A stretch of 64,000 nt of DNA from Podospora pseudoanserina. Taxonomy: Eukaryota; Ascomycota; Sordariomycetes; Sordariales; Podosporaceae. The stretch is taken from the NCBI RefSeq assembly GCF_035222485.1, contig NW_026946672.1, forward strand, positions 434,001 to 498,000, read 5' to 3'. The stretch's first letter is position 1; every line of letters begins with the position of its first letter. The position numbers and the translations under genes were made by a program. The notes beneath the pieces are model-generated. The model searched no databases. It was not told the DNA's origin and saw only the letters and a list, made by a program, of their open reading frames with translations. Below, in pieces: positions 63,530-64,000 of the stretch.

Positions 63530-64000
63530 ATGCCTCCCCAGTCACAAGCCAAGGGAAAGAAGAAGCTCACGCTTGCACAGCTAGCTGCTTACGACGACAT
63601 TTTAACCGATGCTCTGATCGACCACACTTATTACTGGACAACCATTCCCAAAAATCGCACATCTTACCATCCTTCCCGGGGCGTCAGAGAGGAGGAAATC
63701 GCCAAGCTCATCCAGACTCACCTCATCATCAACTCCGATCTCAAGACCGCCGAAGAGAAACTGCTTGCGACCGACGGCCTAAAGCGATTCTACAATGGTC
63801 TCAAAACATCCAAGGAAAAGGATGACTTCAAAGCCCACATGCGGCGCTACATGTCGACCTACCTGCCAGATTGCCCTTTCGAGGTCAGTGCAACCAATCG
63901 CTACACCATCGTCACGTATGAGGCCAGCATCGCAGCCCGGCGCTTCATCAGGCGCAACGAGACGATCAAATACCTGGCCGGAATCCAGGTGACAATCACC
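63530..64000 (+). CDS. set9: SET9/KMT5 histone H4-K20 methyltransferase, 5' part
   Basis: ATG at 63530 starts MPPQSQAKGKKKLTLAQLAA and the frame stays open for 157 codons to the window edge. LTLAQLAAYDDILTDALIDH, then YHPSRGVREEEIAKLIQTHL and YMSTYLPDCPFEVSATNRYT with ASIAARRFIRRNETIKYLAG match the N-terminal helical region preceding the SET domain of fungal SET9 (Suv4-20), as I recall it. The SET domain itself (NHxC, GxxG motifs) lies beyond the window. The enzyme methylates histone H4 lysine 20, linked to DNA-damage checkpoints and, in filamentous fungi, heterochromatin. An intron could begin near the edge. Confidence 0.9.
   Translation, partial: MPPQSQAKGKKKLTLAQLAAYDDILTDALIDHTYYWTTIPKNRTSYHPSRGVREEEIAKLIQTHLIINSDLKTAEEKLLATDGLKRFYNGLKTSKEKDDFKAHMRRYMSTYLPDCPFEVSATNRYTIVTYEASIAARRFIRRNETIKYLAGIQVTIT

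Noticed and set aside
1-64000. tRNA, rRNA and CRISPR arrays
   Set aside because: No cloverleaf with A/B boxes was recognised by eye, no rRNA-like sequence, and no regularly spaced repeats. A tRNA scan could still find a missed tRNA.

Overview
The window is nuclear DNA of a filamentous ascomycete, most likely a Sordariomycete of the Sordariales type (inference). The evidence is intron-split genes with 50-70 bp introns (GTAAGT/GTATGT-like donors, CTAAC-like branch sites), a Zn2Cys6 regulator, a sulfur controller-2 (scon-2/MET30) F-box-WD40 gene, a con-13-like secreted protein, fungal STAND/NACHT-ankyrin and F-box genes, and AT-rich segments that look like decayed repeats. Many genes had to be assembled from exons, so coordinates below span the whole gene and exon limits are given in the evidence.

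0-14 kb is accessory, secretome-rich DNA. It holds short single-pass membrane or secreted proteins on the minus strand, a relic DNA transposon (about 577-1533) split by a solo LTR (804-1226), a decayed NACHT-ankyrin gene (5.4-7.2 kb), and a run of five predicted secreted proteins (7.99-13.67 kb), two with HExxH zinc-protease motifs. 14.6-25.97 kb has a frame-interrupted orphan gene, a 617-residue F-box-like protein, a three-exon acyltransferase-3 membrane protein and a Pro/Ser-rich protein with Cys pairs.

26-28.2 kb is an AT-rich repeat island: a 450 bp solo LTR with a 5 bp target duplication, a partial sister copy, and a 311 bp foldback element. It adjoins an intact 824-codon gene joining a coiled coil, a restriction-endonuclease-fold-like domain and a protein-kinase-like domain.

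32-52 kb is mostly conserved housekeeping: a Zn2Cys6 regulator, a DUF2306-type membrane protein, scon-2, a mitochondrial succinate/fumarate-type carrier, a broken aminoglycoside-phosphotransferase-like gene, a small Cys-pair protein, a small secreted protein, a 75-residue protein and an augmin HAUS3-like coiled-coil protein. A roughly 190 bp MITE sits at 40.9 kb.

55.9-64 kb holds an LrgA-LrgB fusion membrane protein, a Pin1/Ess1 prolyl isomerase with 9 nt and 10 nt terminal coding exons, RNA polymerase II subunit RPB9, mitochondrial ribosomal protein uL14m and the 5' part of the SET9 histone methyltransferase. The most striking observation is in rpb9. Its first intron is 667 bp, about ten times the local norm, and carries a coding-like 126-codon frame that continues exon 1 without a stop. 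The locus could therefore make two proteins sharing the first zinc ribbon.
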